Shown here in pieces: positions 45,080 to 56,685 of a stretch of DNA of 64,000 bases; position 1 is the first letter of the stretch, and every line of letters starts with the position of its first letter. Below the pieces are notes generated by a model that saw nothing but the letters and a program-made list of their open reading frames with translations, did not search any database and had not been told where the DNA came from. A program made the translations under genes and the position numbers. The stretch spans positions 58,752,751-58,816,750 of the forward strand of contig CM077596.1 of NCBI GenBank assembly GCA_039654915.1, in the 5' to 3' direction. Source of the DNA: Aquilaria yunnanensis (taxonomy: Eukaryota > Streptophyta > Magnoliopsida > Malvales > Thymelaeaceae).

Positions 45080-47611
45080 GGAGGTTGGAGGAGGAGTTGG
45101 CAGAGGGGGAAGAGGAATGAGGAGATGGTAAAGCTGAGAGTGATACCAGTGGCAGAAGAGAAGCGATGATGATGGCAGTAAGTGGTGGCAGCAGCGATAG
45201 TGAAACGGTATACAAGCAGCGTTTGTTGAAGCTGGGTCACGTGACTATCACATGGAAGAAAATGGGTAAAGTGTACTATTTTTCTATGTTAGAGGGACAA
45301 GTTAGACCGATTTTAAGTCCAGGGGCTAAATGATCGAGTCTACCAAGTTTGGGGGCTAAAAATGGCTTTAGACCATTAAAATATGGCTGACAAAAATGAA
45401 ATGAAAAAACTATTGAAGATTGTGTCCACACAAAGAAATTAATAATATTCATGACATAGAGAGCACGGAGCCAAAAAAGAAGCCAATGGCAGCATGGGAA
45501 AGTGATTGAACAAAAAGCAAAATAAGAAGAAAATGACAATAGTGGGGCTCCCAGCAATAAAAAAATACACTCATTACAAGGAAAAATAAAGTAATGAAAT
45601 AATTTAATAAAAAAAATGACTTGCAAGGAAAAAGGCCACCATTATGCCCATAGTCCATCCAAGGGAAAAATAATAATAATATTCATGACTAGTGGTGCCC
45701 GGTGGGGACTCGGGCATGAACCTTATTAAATTGAGGTGGGCTTGGGCGGGGTTGGACCCGGGCCCAAGCCGAGCCGGGGCGGGTCCTAGCTGGGCTGAAT
45801 TTGTGTGATTAATGAAAAATGTGTTTTAATATGTTTGCAATCGTTCTTTGATAATAATTTTATGAAATATATACTTTTTTATGAAGAAATACCGCCGCCA
45901 ATGTTACTTTTATTAATGAAAAAGGTAAACAGCACTTACATAATTTGGAATGTGTGTTACACTTGAAATGGCAAAATGTTCTATGAAAAAAAGGTAAAAC
46001 TTAATATCTGTATTTAATAGTATAATTAGATCAATTACATTCTTTAAATTGTAAACAAACCTACAATCTACTCTTGCAGGTCATCATTAAAAGGGACCTC
46101 ATCATCTGAGCTTTTTATATCTTGCTTCCTTAAAGCAGTAAGGGCCCAATCCCGGTTGCAGACGCAAACCTCAACGGCCTCAAGTTTGAGCTTTGCTTGT
46201 TTCTCTGAGATGACTCGTTTCCCCACCACTAAAGGCAACCTCGGAGACGACGGTAGAGACTGGAACTGCTAAGATCTATTACGCTAGTATGAATAAGATC
46301 GGAAATTTTCCTTTTTTGTTCTTCCACCACTCAAGGATGTCTTCCTCATTGCTTTCAAATGAAGTGCAGAGGTAATCATCTCATTCTACCAATCTCGGGT
46401 TTGTGGGTCTCAGTCGTTGTTGACACCCAATTTCGTCCGGCCATTAAAATAATTTTAAAAAAAAATTAAATAAAAAAAATTAATTAAAAAAAATGTATTA
46501 TTATTATTATTGTTATTATTATTACTAAAATTTTTTTAATTAGTTTAAAATACATTTTTTTGTTTTGTTTTGTGAAGATTTGATATATGTGTGTATATGT
46601 GTATGTTTGAAAGAAAAAAAAGAAAACTCCATAAAAATGACAAAATTAAAAAGTTTGAGATAAAAATGACAAAATTGAGAAGTTTCAGGCAAAATTGACA
46701 AATTCTGAAAGTTCCAGGAGCTTTGGGCAATTTTTCGCGTCAATTTTGGGCCTAAACGGACGTTTCTGGCCCAAATTAACAGAAAACGACAAAATTGTCA
46801 AAATCAGAAACTTCTGAAGCTTATCCAGAGCCTGAGAAACGTAAAGGACTGAAATTGTCATTTTACCAATTTAAAAGATAAGTTTGAAATTTTTTATTAA
46901 TTTATCCATCAACAGTTCAGCCAAACTTCCTCTATAAATAGGCCTCCAAATTTAGTGCTGAACACATAAAAAAACATAGAGAAAAAAAGTTCAGAGCTCC
47001 GTTTTAAAAAGAGAAAATAGAAGCCTTAGTCCCTAGCCTCTCTCCTGCCTCTGCCAAAAAAGTCCCAAAATTATTTTTTTTCTTACGTTTCGACTACCTT
47101 CTTCCTCCGTTTTCTCTTTCTTTCTTTTGCTGTCGCCGTCCTATCCCGCTGCCGTCGCCCTGCCGCCGCCGTCCCGCCGTCCCGCCATCGTCCTGTCACC
47201 GCCGCCCCTCATCTTCGTCGCCGTGCCCCGTCACCCGCCGCCGTCCGAGTTCCTTTTCTTCTCCTTATTTTCCTCCGCCTCCGCCGTGCTCGCGCCGCCG
47301 TCCCACCCCACCGACGCCGCCGTCCCCCCCCTGCCCCTGGCCGCGCCGCCACCGTGCCCAACCAGCCAGCCCCCCCCTCGCCCCCTTCGCGCGCGTCCTT
47401 CCTCTGTTCTTCTTCAGATTCAAATTTTAAAATCTAGGGTAAAACGCTCATTTTGTCCTTCAATTTTTCAATATCTTTCACTTGGGTCACTAACCTTTTA
47501 TTTTGTTCTTGCAGAATTAATTCCTAACTATTTTAATTTTTACTTGTTTATTTATTTGTTATTATTACTAACCTTTTGTTTATTGTTGTTATTAACAACT
47601 AACTACTAACA

Positions 47612-47965
47612 TGGCTAACCTTTATTATTGTTGTTAATTAATTAATTTAATTAAACTTGGCTAACTTTTAATTTAATTAAACTTGGCTAACTTTTATTAT
47701 TGTTGTTAATTAATTAATTTAATTAAACTTGGCTAACTTTTTATAGTTTTTAATTAATTAATTTAATTAAACTTGGCTAACTTTTATTATTGTTGTTAAT
47801 TAATTAATTTAATTAAACTTGGCTAACTTTTATTATTGTTTTTAATTAATTTAATTAACTTAACTAACCTTTATTATTGTTGTTAATTAAATAATTAATT
47901 AAATTATCTAAATTTTATTATTCTTGTTAATAATTAATTTAATTAACTTTGCTAACCTTTATTAT
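47612..47965. repeat. AT-rich tandem repeat, period about 47 bp
   Basis: Blocks of TTGGCTAACTTTTATTATTG followed by TTAATTAATTTAATTAAAC recur, with GGCTAAC at 47613, 47659, 47684, 47731, 47774 and 47821 and weaker forms to about 47955. Spacing is mostly 43-47 bp, with one short unit of 25 bp. Confidence 0.85.
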
Positions 47966-48382
47966 TATTTATTTTTAAAGTGGATGGCCAAAAAACCCCA
48001 CTTTATTATTATTAATTTTTTCTTTATTTGATTTATTTCATTTAATTCACCCTTACCCATAAATAAATAAATAAAACCTAAAAGAAGATTCTTTTATAAT
48101 TAATTATTAAAGCTAATAAAAATCATTTTAAAAAAAAAACTAATTATTTTTATTTTGGAATACATGTTTTTATTATTTCTTTAAAGATAACAAAGTTAAC
48201 TTTTTATTCCTTTTTGTTAAAATTAATAAACAAGCATGATTAAATAGTACTAAAAATATACAAATCAACTACTTTTTTTTAAAACATTTTTTAAAATAAT
48301 GATATTTAAAATTTAAAATTCAAGAAAAATCCAATATAATTATAATTAATTAAATAATTAAAATTTAACAAAAATTAAAACT

Positions 48383-50115
48383 CCATGACCAAATGATCCG
48401 CCAGGATCCATGGCTTGGAAATATTTTTTTAATAAAGTATATAAATAAATTTTTCTTCATTAAAAATAAACACTTTGGACTAATATATTAATTATTTAAT
48501 AAAATATAATTTTTTAGTTTTCTTTATTAATAAAAAGAATAAAAAGAGTAAAAATTTTGAGTTAATATTTTATTCAGTAATATTTTTACTTATTTCTTTC
48601 AAAATAATGAAAAGATATAACTTTTTGTTTCCTTTATAAAAATCTTAGTCAAAAATAATAAAAAATAAATAAAAAAAAAGTGAATTGAATTTCTCTTAAA
48701 TATTTTAGACTTATTAATTAGATATATTTTCAGAGATATAAATTAAAATTATTTAAAAAAATCTTTGATCAAACAAAAAGAATATAAAAATAACAAATAA
48801 ATTTCAAGATTTTTATATACATGTAAATTTTTAAATAATCACTTTTGGTTAAATTTCTATCAAAAATAAAACAAATAAATATCAAAACTTTTATATACAT
48901 AAAATTTTAGTTTCTTTTCTTAAATAATCACTTTTGATTAATTCTTTTTATTAAAAAAATCAAAAATGAAATATTAATATTTTTCTTTTATTTTAAAATA
49001 TACATATAAATTTGTGTTTTTTTTTAATATACATAAAATTTTAATTAAAATAATTACTTTTTAGTTAATCTTTTACTCAAAACAAATTAAATAAATATTA
49101 AGACTTTTTCTTTTTGTTTAAAATATACATATAAATGTTTTGGTTTTCTTAATTAAATAATTATTTCTGGTTAATCCTTTTTTTAAAAAACAAAAACAAA
49201 CAAAATATTAAAACTTTTTTTTATATATATAAAATTTTTGTTTCTTTTATTAAATAAATAAAATTTTGATTAAATAATTACTTTTTGTTCACTTTTTATC
49301 AGATAAAATACTAAGACTTTTCTTTTATTTTTTAAATATATGTATAATTTTTTGGTTTATTTGTTAAATAAAATCTTGGTTAAATAATTACTTTTTGGTT
49401 ATCAAACCAACAGAATAAATGTCAACTCTTCAAATTTTCTTTAAAAAATTTCTTGATATTGCTTTTATAAATTGAATAATTATTTAAATAATAAATAACT
49501 TTCACTAAAAAAAAAACTAAAAGAAAGATAAGAAAAAGATAAGAAAGATAAGAAAAAGATAAAAAAAGAAAAGAAAGAAAGAAAAGAAAGAAAAGAAAAC
49601 GAAAAGATAGAAAAAGAAAAGAAAGAAAGAAAAGAAAGAAAAGAAAAAGAAAAGAAAAGAAAAGAAAGAAAAGAAAGGAAAAATAAAACTAAAAGAAAGA
49701 TAAAATCAATAAGAAAGAAAAGAAAGAAAGAAAAGAAAGAAAAGAAAGAAAAGAAAAGAAAATATAAAGAAAAAAAAATAAAATTTTTAGATTATTAATA
49801 AATCTAAAATTTTCATAAACAAAAGACTTACAAATTAGTAATAATAAATTCCATAAAAATAATAATTATATAACTAACAATTAATTAAAGTAATTTCCAT
49901 ATCTGGATGATCCGGCAGGATCTACGGTTTGGAAAATATTAACTTTTTTTAACTAAATAAATTAAATAAATATAAAGATAAAAATCCATATTCACAATAT
50001 GGATAAAATTGTTTAAAATTTCACCAAATTCCGTGTCCAAATGACTCGGCAGAGTCCATGGTTCGGAATCAAATCTTCCGTGTCCAAATGACTCGGCAGA
50101 GTCCATGGTTCGGAA
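48383..50115. repeat. Four dispersed copies of a 38-bp motif in the solo LTR
   Basis: Copies at 48383-48420, 49897-49934, 50031-50068 and 50078-50115. All follow the pattern CC-N3-TCCAAATGAYYCGGCAGRRTC then CATGGTTCGGAA with variation; the last two are identical over nearly all bases and are only 47 bp apart. The first two keep GATCCG-CAGGATC, an imperfect palindrome. The AT-rich LTR makes these GC-richer islands stand out. Confidence 0.85.
49515..49770. repeat. AG-rich polypurine microsatellite
   Basis: A long run of GAAA, AAGAAAAG and GAAAGAAAAG words on the plus strand, almost free of pyrimidines over about 250 bp. Lies inside the 4-kb solo LTR. Confidence 0.9.
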
Positions 50116-52867
50116 GTATAAAATTCTATACAAATTAATTACCAAAAATCCACATCCGATTAATTCAGTTAAAAATTCTAGATTGAAAATTAACTGAAAT
50201 TTATTTAAAAGCAAAGCGAAACAAAATTAAAATCAACTAAGGTACCAATTTTTGGGCGTTTTAACAAAGTTGTTTTAACGTAACCGTACTCCCGAACCCC
50301 CGAACTCTCGCAGACCATATTTTAGGTAACCAATCGACCTAAACATAAACAGATTGGTGGCGACTCCCGAAAACGAACCACACGTTGCCACAGTCGTTTG
50401 AAGATATTTGCCGTTGGGTTGAACCTTGATGATGAGGAGGAGGTGGAATGTTTGGCGGGTGTTAAATTAGATGATCTAACCTTATCAGAATGCTTAACGC
50501 AGTAGAGTTTGTATAACTCTCTAAAATTATGGTCAGCTTCAGCAGAAATAGCAAGTGCAAAAACTTGTGCTGGACCTAAATATGTATGATAGTATGCTTT
50601 TAACAATTACAGACAATCTGTGATTTTGACATTTGGATCCAATGCAAATGCAACAAGAAAAATTTGTCAGATTTGTTAAAAATAATCAAGTCATTTCTTT
50701 TGCATTACTTTAATAGTTGGTTTCAAAAACTCATCGTCTTTATATTGATGAAAAACATAAACGATGTTTACAAAATATAACATTGCCTAGTGCACTGTTG
50801 GGTAATAAACCTCAGGAAAAAAGTTTGTTGTCTCGTAAAAATATCTAAATAACTCAATTAACTTAGAAAATTTTTCTCAAACCTCGTCCGTTAGGCAGTC
50901 ACCTTATACTTTTGAGTTCACAAATCGAGTCAAAAGATTTGCCCATAGTTGAGCGTCATTTAACATTTCAAATGTTGAGTTCCATTGAGTGGGGCAATCA
51001 ATTTTAAACATTTTCCAAGAAAAATTCACTTCATTTTCAATACAAAACATTTTAAATTTACAAGCCAATTTGTTCCTTGTTTTAACAAAAAGTAAAGCAT
51101 TTTGAATTGGCTCAATTTGGTTTTGCAATTGTTGTAAACCATTTCAAACACATAAATTGAAAATGTGACACAAGCAATGAACATGAAAAAAATTTCCATC
51201 AAGCTCGTGGTTTTATTTCTTTTATCAATTTTCTCATCGCCGAATCATTGTTTGAGGCATTGTAAAAAAAATGGATAAAACTTTATCGGCAACAAAAAAT
51301 TCACATAAACTTTCAATAATGCAGTTAAAAATGTTCCAACCTGTATGATCAGATTTCATACATTTGAAAGCAATGATTCATTTTTGAATAACTCATTCAT
51401 CATCTATCCAATGAGCAGTGACATAATATTAATTTTGTCCTATTGGAGATGTCCACATATCATATGTAAATGACTAACAATGATCAATGGTAGAAAAATA
51501 TGCTTGCAAATCACTTCTCTTAGCTTTATACAATTTAAAGCTTTCTCTCCTACCTGTTTGCCTAGAACTTTTTTTATAAGTAGGATTTAAATTTTCTTGG
51601 ATGAATTTTCTAAGTTTTCATCTTCAACTTGTCTAAATGGTTTTTTTTGTAATCATCATCCAATTAATTAAACCTTACCTAGCAGTTTTGGGATTAAATC
51701 AAAAAATAACTAGACCACTAGAGCTTCCAACGATTGTCAATTGTGTTTGTGAACCGGATATGCCGCCGATGTCTCCATGGACCTTGCTCAAGTGCCGCGT
51801 GAGGGTGCCCGTCCCGGAGTTCAATTTGTGCGCAAATTTATTGTCTCAATGTTTGTACTTGGCATACCTCGTATCATCTTCCCAAACTTGCTCAAAATGG
51901 GTTTAAACGGGAGCCTTCAAATTCCCACTCTTGACTTGAGTCCGCTCAGGTTTCGATTTGTGGGGTCGGTTGGGACCCCTCAACGCCACCTTGGGTTAGT
52001 GGAATTTCTTCAACGTCATCATTGGAGAGTTAATCATCAAGGCCTAGGTCGTACACCGCCATGTTGATGTTGTTTAATCATCAAGGCCTAGGTCGTATAC
52101 CGCCATGTTGATGTTGGGATCGTTGTTGTCAATTTGTTGTGAATGCGGGCCTCGGTTTTGCAGAACAAATATCCCCATAAAAATGCATCAACCCTAGTGG
52201 CGGAGAAGAAGGAGAAGGTAACACCCTTGTCCTTGCCTGAGTTCTTCCCTCATTTCCTTCGTGAAGCCATTAGTAGAAGAAAATAATTGAAGAGATTTAG
52301 AGATGATTAGGAGGAAATAAAAAAAATATTAGTGAAATATTAAAAAACTTAGAGAGAGATAGTTGAGAGAATGAAAGAATATTGTAGGAGATTAGAGAAG
52401 AAATGATTGATGTGAAGAAGTTTGGGAAGGAGGCTGGTTATTTATAGGGGAAGGAAATTTTCATTTTGCCCAAAGAACCGTAAAAAACTAGCTGTTAATA
52501 GCTGTTGAGTGATGGTAAAAGGGTCTGGGGTCAAAAAAAAATAGTTTGGAGTCATTAACAAGGCTGCTGTCATTCTCCCATTTTTTGAAAATTTTTGAAA
52601 ACTCAACAGATTTCTAGAAACGTTCGACCTAGCCCAGGCCCCACTAGGCTTGGCTCAGCTCGGCCGAGTCATGTGTTGGTCCGATCTGGTCCGAGTTGAA
52701 CAGCTAGTTAGGCCAGGCCGTGCTAGCTTGGGCCTCTCTCTTTTTTCAGGCCCATGTTTGCCCTGCTACTTCCTGCCTCCTGAGTCTTATCTGTTGGTTG
52801 AGCTTGAGCTTGAATTTGCTGGGCTGAGTTTGATCAACCCAGCATATTGGACATCACTATTCATGAC

Positions 52868-53880
52868 ATAAACACCTCGCACTCGGTCAATTAAAGAAGT
52901 AACCACTGGTATGACTACAAAACTGATCGAACTAAAAACAAAAAACAATAAATATAGGGTGGTTATAATATATATGCATTTTTTATAATAATTCCTTTCA
53001 TTCTGAAATTTTTTTTGTTCCGCAATATATTTTTCTAATTTCAAGATATGTCTGGTTATAATATGCATTGTGTAGAATTAAAATAATTTTACCTAGATTT
53101 AAGATCCATTTTCTTGTTTTCACTTGGATTTTATATCTATTTTTGAGATGATACATTTGTCTATTTTCAAGATTTATTTGTCTAATTTTGGTACGTATTT
53201 GACTATGATTTAGATCATATAATTGTTTGGTTTTGAATACATTTATTTCATTTTGATGTATGCCTATTTATAAGATGCATTCTTACAATTTTGAGATTTA
53301 TTTCCTTTGTTTTGATTTGTATTTGTCTAGAAATGAGATCATCTTATTTAAATTTGGAAACATTTTTTGATCCACAAGAAATCCATTTCATTTCAAAGAT
53401 CAAAACTAGTTACAAAAGAGAACTCAAGCATACCTAGGCAGCTTATGTCAACCTTTTAATCTAATCTATCCAATGCACAACCCTTTTGGTAATTTGGATA
53501 TTCCAATCCAAACATCTTTTTACACAAAGTATATAAGCGTATTAGCACTACGTTTTTTCCCCTAAAACTGCCTTCGGTTCCTCTCTTGCCAAACATGATA
53601 CATCACTGCTAGAACTGAACTATGCAGCTTTGATTCGACATGTTACCTGTTTGCTCTTTAAACGCGTGCAGAGCTGGCCATATGAAGGAGGCTGGTTTCC
53701 TTACACGCATCTGCAGCTTATCATATCAAACATTTCATCCCACACATCCTTTGTATAAGCACACCTAAAGAAAACACGATCCATCGCCCTGGCTGATCAT
53801 CTCATAGTAAGCATTTCCCATCAATTATCACATTCTTAGACTCAATCTATCTTTTTGTTAACAGCCCCTTATGAACATAA
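52868..53880 (-). pseudogene. LINE 3' fragment, left duplicated copy
   Basis: Matches 55709-56685. Bases 52970-53350 are a T-rich, irregularly repeated stretch (TTGTCTAATTTTGGTA-like words) and 53440-53875 correspond on the minus strand to the zinc-binding end of a plant LINE reverse transcriptase, with more damage than the right copy. The match stops abruptly after 'GCCCCTTATGAACATA', which marks the duplication breakpoint. Confidence 0.8.
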
Positions 53881-53883
53881 ATC

Positions 53884-56685
53884 TAGATTTATTTTTTTTA
53901 TTTTATATAAAATTTTTAAAAGATATAAATGGCATAAGCCCGTACAACATTACGAGTCGTTGGTCATTAAAGAAAAAGCTGCAAATGGTAGCATGAGAAA
54001 TTAATTAAGAGCCAATTATTTTTAACTTAAGTCAATTTAACTTAAAATGATTTATTTTCTTGTTTATATTTTTTTACTTGAAACCAATTTCTATGAATTT
54101 TAATTTTTTAGGTATTAAAGGGAAAAATTATAAAATTTAATAAGAATATAAAAAATTTGCATTTTCAATAGATTATTACACCTATATAATATTAAATTTT
54201 AAATAAAATTAATTTTAGACAAAAAAGATATAAAAATAAAAATAAATTATTTTAGATTAATTTAACTAAAATTAAAATGAACTGATTCTAAGTAGATAGA
54301 AAATGAAAGAAAGTAAAAATACAAATATTGAGATATTAGACAATAAAAAGTGGCACTCGCCACTCAATCTAACTCAAAGCGAAGGATACTACGTTCAAGA
54401 AACATTGCCAAACGTGCCGGGAAACTAATCCAACTTTTTCCGGGAAACCTTCTCCCCTCCCCTCTCACCAATATTGTCTTTTAGTGCGGTTGCCTTTCCG
54501 AATATCAAATTTGCGGTATTCCTCATACATTCAATACTTTCTGACATCTTAATACTCTTGTACTAGTTGATTCTAAATACAATACACACACACACACCCA
54601 CACCTCTTCTCTCACCATAGCTAAGGGTAAGAGTTATTAATGTGACTCAGATGTCTTTAAAGTATTTTTTTTATGAAACACCGTGGTGTGGTAGTTGCAC
54701 AATTTGCTGCTCAAAAAAAATTAGTGGCATATAAAAGGGATCAGAAATGCCTGATTTAAAATAAAATAAAAAAAAAAAAGGAATCTATCATCTATACTGA
54801 ACAATATAATTAGACGCATATATACTATTACTAACCATAGATATCAGTGATCGTATTGCAAATCCTAGTTTGAACTCTCTCTGTAATTTTGGTGAGTCAA
54901 AGAAAAAGGCAACCTCAATTATTCAGCCGATGGCGGGTTGGGAACATGATTGAACAAAAAGAAAAAGGTAACATGATTGAACAAAGAGAAAAGGTCGAAA
55001 AGAAAAAGGACAAATATTGGGACGTTAAAACTCTATTCTTCGAAGGAGGGAAAATTATTCACGACGGAGAGACCTCAGACTCGGTCAATTAAAAAGAAGA
55101 AGCTAATGGCAGCACGGCAACATGATTAAACCAATAAAAAAAGAAGAGAAAAATAGACAAATATTGGTACGTTAGAAGGCAAAAAGGCCACCACTATGTT
55201 CATAAAAGGAAAAAAATAAAGTATCGACATAGAGATCTGAAACTCAGTCAATTAAAGAAGCAACCAATGACAACTTGAGAACCTGATTGAACAAAAAATC
55301 AAAAGATTGTAGAATAAAAAAATATTAATGGCATGGTGACCTCCAACTCAATTAATTGAAGAAGCAACTATGCCAGGATTAAAATATGGCTGACAAAAAA
55401 TGAAATGGAAAAACTATTGAAGATTGTGTCCATACAAAGAAATTAATATTTATGACAGAGAGGCCTCGAAGCCAGAGAAGCAGAAAAATGGCATCATGAG
55501 AATATGATTGAACAAAAAGAAAATGAGAAGAAAATGACTGGGGCTCTCAGCAATAAAAACGTACACACGTGTAACAAGGAAAAATAAAGTAATGAAATAA
55601 TTTAATAAAAAGGAAATGACTTGTAGCCTTGTTGGGGACGTTAATCAAGAAAAGGACCACCACTATGCCCAGAGTCCATCCAAGGAAAAAACAAATAATA
55701 TATGAGATAAACACCTCGCATTCACACTCGCATTCGGTCAATTAAAGAAGCAACCACTGGGGTGGTTATAATATATGTGCATTTTTTTTATAATAATTCA
55801 TTTAATTCTGAAATTATTTTGTTCCGCAATATATTTTTTAGAATTTCAAGATATCTCTGGTTATAATATGCATTGTGTAGCATTAAAATAAATTTACCTA
55901 GATTTAAGATCCATTTTTTGTTTTCACATGCGTTTTATATCTATTTTTGAGATGATACATTTGTCAATTTCCAAAATTTATTTGTCTAATTTTGGTAAGC
56001 ATTTGACTACGATTTAGATCATATAATTGTCTGGTTTTGAATACATTTGTTTTATTTTGATGTATGCCTATTCATAAGATGCATTCATACAATTTTGAGA
56101 TTTACTTACCCAGTTTTGATATGTATTTGTCTAGAAATAAGATCATCATATTTAAATTTGGAAACATTTTTTGATCCACAAGAAATCCATTTCATTTCAA
56201 AGATCGAAACTAGTTACAAAAGAGAACTCAAGCATACCTAGGTAGATTACGTCAACCTTTTAATCTAATCTATCCAATGTACAAACCTTTTGGTAATTTA
56301 GATATTCCAATCCAAACATCTTTTTGCATAAAGTATATAATCGAATTAACACTATGTTGTTTCCCCTGAATCTGCCTTAGGTTCTTTTCTTGCCAAACAT
56401 GATACATCACTGCTAGAACTGAATTGATGAACCTTTGATTCGGCATATTACCTGTTTGCTCTTTAAATGCGTGCAGAGCTGGCCATATGAAGGAGGCTGG
56501 TTTCTTTACACGCAACTGCAGCCAATCATATCAAACATTTCATCCCACACATCCTTTGTATAGGCACACCTGAAGAAAACTTGATCCATCGCCCCAACTG
56601 ATCATCACATAATAAGCATTTCCCATCAATTATCACATTTCTTAGACTCAATCTATCTTTTTGTTAACAGCCCCTTATGAACATA
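53884..56685. repeat. Tandem duplication, right copy (both insertion sites empty)
   Basis: This is the uninterrupted version of 40144-53880. The site of the Mutator-like element is at about 55379-55387 (ATTAAAATA once) and the hAT site is at about 55705-55713 (ATATGAGATAAAC where the left copy has the 8-bp duplication). It includes a non-coding part (53884-55705) and the 3' end of a LINE (55709-56685). The frame at 54889-55092 is lysine-rich low-complexity sequence, not a gene. Confidence 0.9.
54880..55760. repeat. Irregular repeats with CGGTCAATTAAAGAAG core
   Basis: Phrases like ACCTC-N-ACTCGGTCAATTAAAGAAGCAA, followed by GGCA-CATGA-AACATGATTGAACAAAAAG, recur at about 55070, 55233, 55345, 55465 and 55725, with uneven spacing. 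The left copy has the same series (about 41367, 41526, 41630, 45462, 52875). They suggest an older, decayed repeat array beneath the segment duplication. Confidence 0.55.

Larger units (their letters stand above)
41680..45374. mobile_element. Mutator-like element with nested solo LTR
   Basis: Flanked by a perfect 9-bp target duplication, ATTAAAATA (41671-41679 and 45375-45383). The paralogous copy at about 55379-55387 has the same site empty. Ends are inverted: the left reads GGCTATACATGAG then GGCCCCCAAACTTGGTAGAC, the right in reverse complement GGTCTAAAGCC then AGCCCCCAAACTTGGTAGAC. Further in, both have CACTTTACCC, TTTTCTTCCA and CTAGCTTCA/CCAGCTTCA with CAAA-GC. Minus the solo LTR at 41894-44403, the native element is about 1.18 kb. 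It has no transposase. The right interior (44410-45240) looks like gene-derived sequence, see the entry at 44861. A 9-bp duplication with long TIRs fits the Mutator superfamily. Confidence 0.92.
46418..50392 (+). mobile_element. Solo LTR (3975 bp), Tat/Ogre-like, nested in the hAT
   Basis: Starts TGTTGACACCC and ends TTGCCACA, flanked by GTCGT on both sides (46413-46417 and 50393-50397). Very long LTRs, TGTTGACACCCAATTT-type starts and a TGGTGGCGACTCC motif close to the end (about 50356-50368) are typical of plant Tat/Ogre-type Ty3/gypsy elements. It contains a 47-bp-period repeat, an AG-rich tract and four copies of a 38-bp motif, each listed separately. The frame at 47127-47609 is a GC-rich CCG repeat and not a gene. 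The transposase sequence joins across it once it is set aside. Confidence 0.88.
46090..52070 (-). pseudogene. hAT transposase remnant (BED finger to dimerisation domain)
   Basis: Read on the minus strand in several frames. A BED-type zinc-finger region lies at about 51800-51905: 'NSGTGTLTRHLSKVHG' is clear, but the cysteine end is lost. The RNase H-like catalytic part follows: 'YDMWTSP' (about 51446-51466), 'TAHWIDDE', then 'IDCPTQWNSTFEMLNDAQ' at about 50930-50995. A serine-rich linker lies at about 50410-50480. The C-terminal dimerisation region is beyond the solo LTR, at about 46110-46417: 'ILEWWKNKKGKFP' then fragments matching the conserved 'VSTVASE-AFS-GGRVIS' block with frameshifts. 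There are many stops, and the 46418-50392 insertion splits the gene. The protein would bind transposon ends and catalyse cut-and-paste transposition; this copy cannot. Confidence 0.88.
45690..52859 (-). mobile_element. hAT DNA transposon with nested solo LTR
   Basis: Flanked by a perfect 8-bp target duplication TTCATGAC (45682-45689 and 52860-52867), the size typical of hAT elements. Terminal inverted repeats are short: TAGTGGTGCCC at the left and, in reverse complement, TAGTGATGTCC at the right. Subterminal regions are rich in GGGC/GCCC words (45700-45790 and 52620-52760), common in plant hATs. The corresponding site in the paralogous copy (about 55708) is empty. The element carries a broken transposase gene on the minus strand. 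Removing the 3975-bp solo LTR leaves about 3.2 kb, a usual autonomous hAT size. Confidence 0.92.
40144..53880. repeat. Tandem duplication, left copy (split by MULE and hAT)
   Basis: This copy matches 53884-56685 in order. Its parts are 40144-41679, 45384-45689 and 52868-53880; the gaps are a Mutator-like element and a hAT element. Without the two insertions and their target duplications it is about 2.85 kb, against 2.80 kb for the right copy. Shared blocks include AACTAATCCAACTTTTTCCGGGAAA, GATATCAGTGATCGTATT, GACGGAGAGACCTCAGACTC and, in the last part, the 3' end of a LINE. The two copies are roughly 88-90% alike by eye. The join with the right copy is abrupt at about 53880. Confidence 0.92.

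Noticed and set aside
47127..47609. 160-codon frame rich in Pro, Ala and Ser
   Set aside because: It arises from a CCG/CCC-rich low-complexity patch inside a solo LTR and shows no domain.
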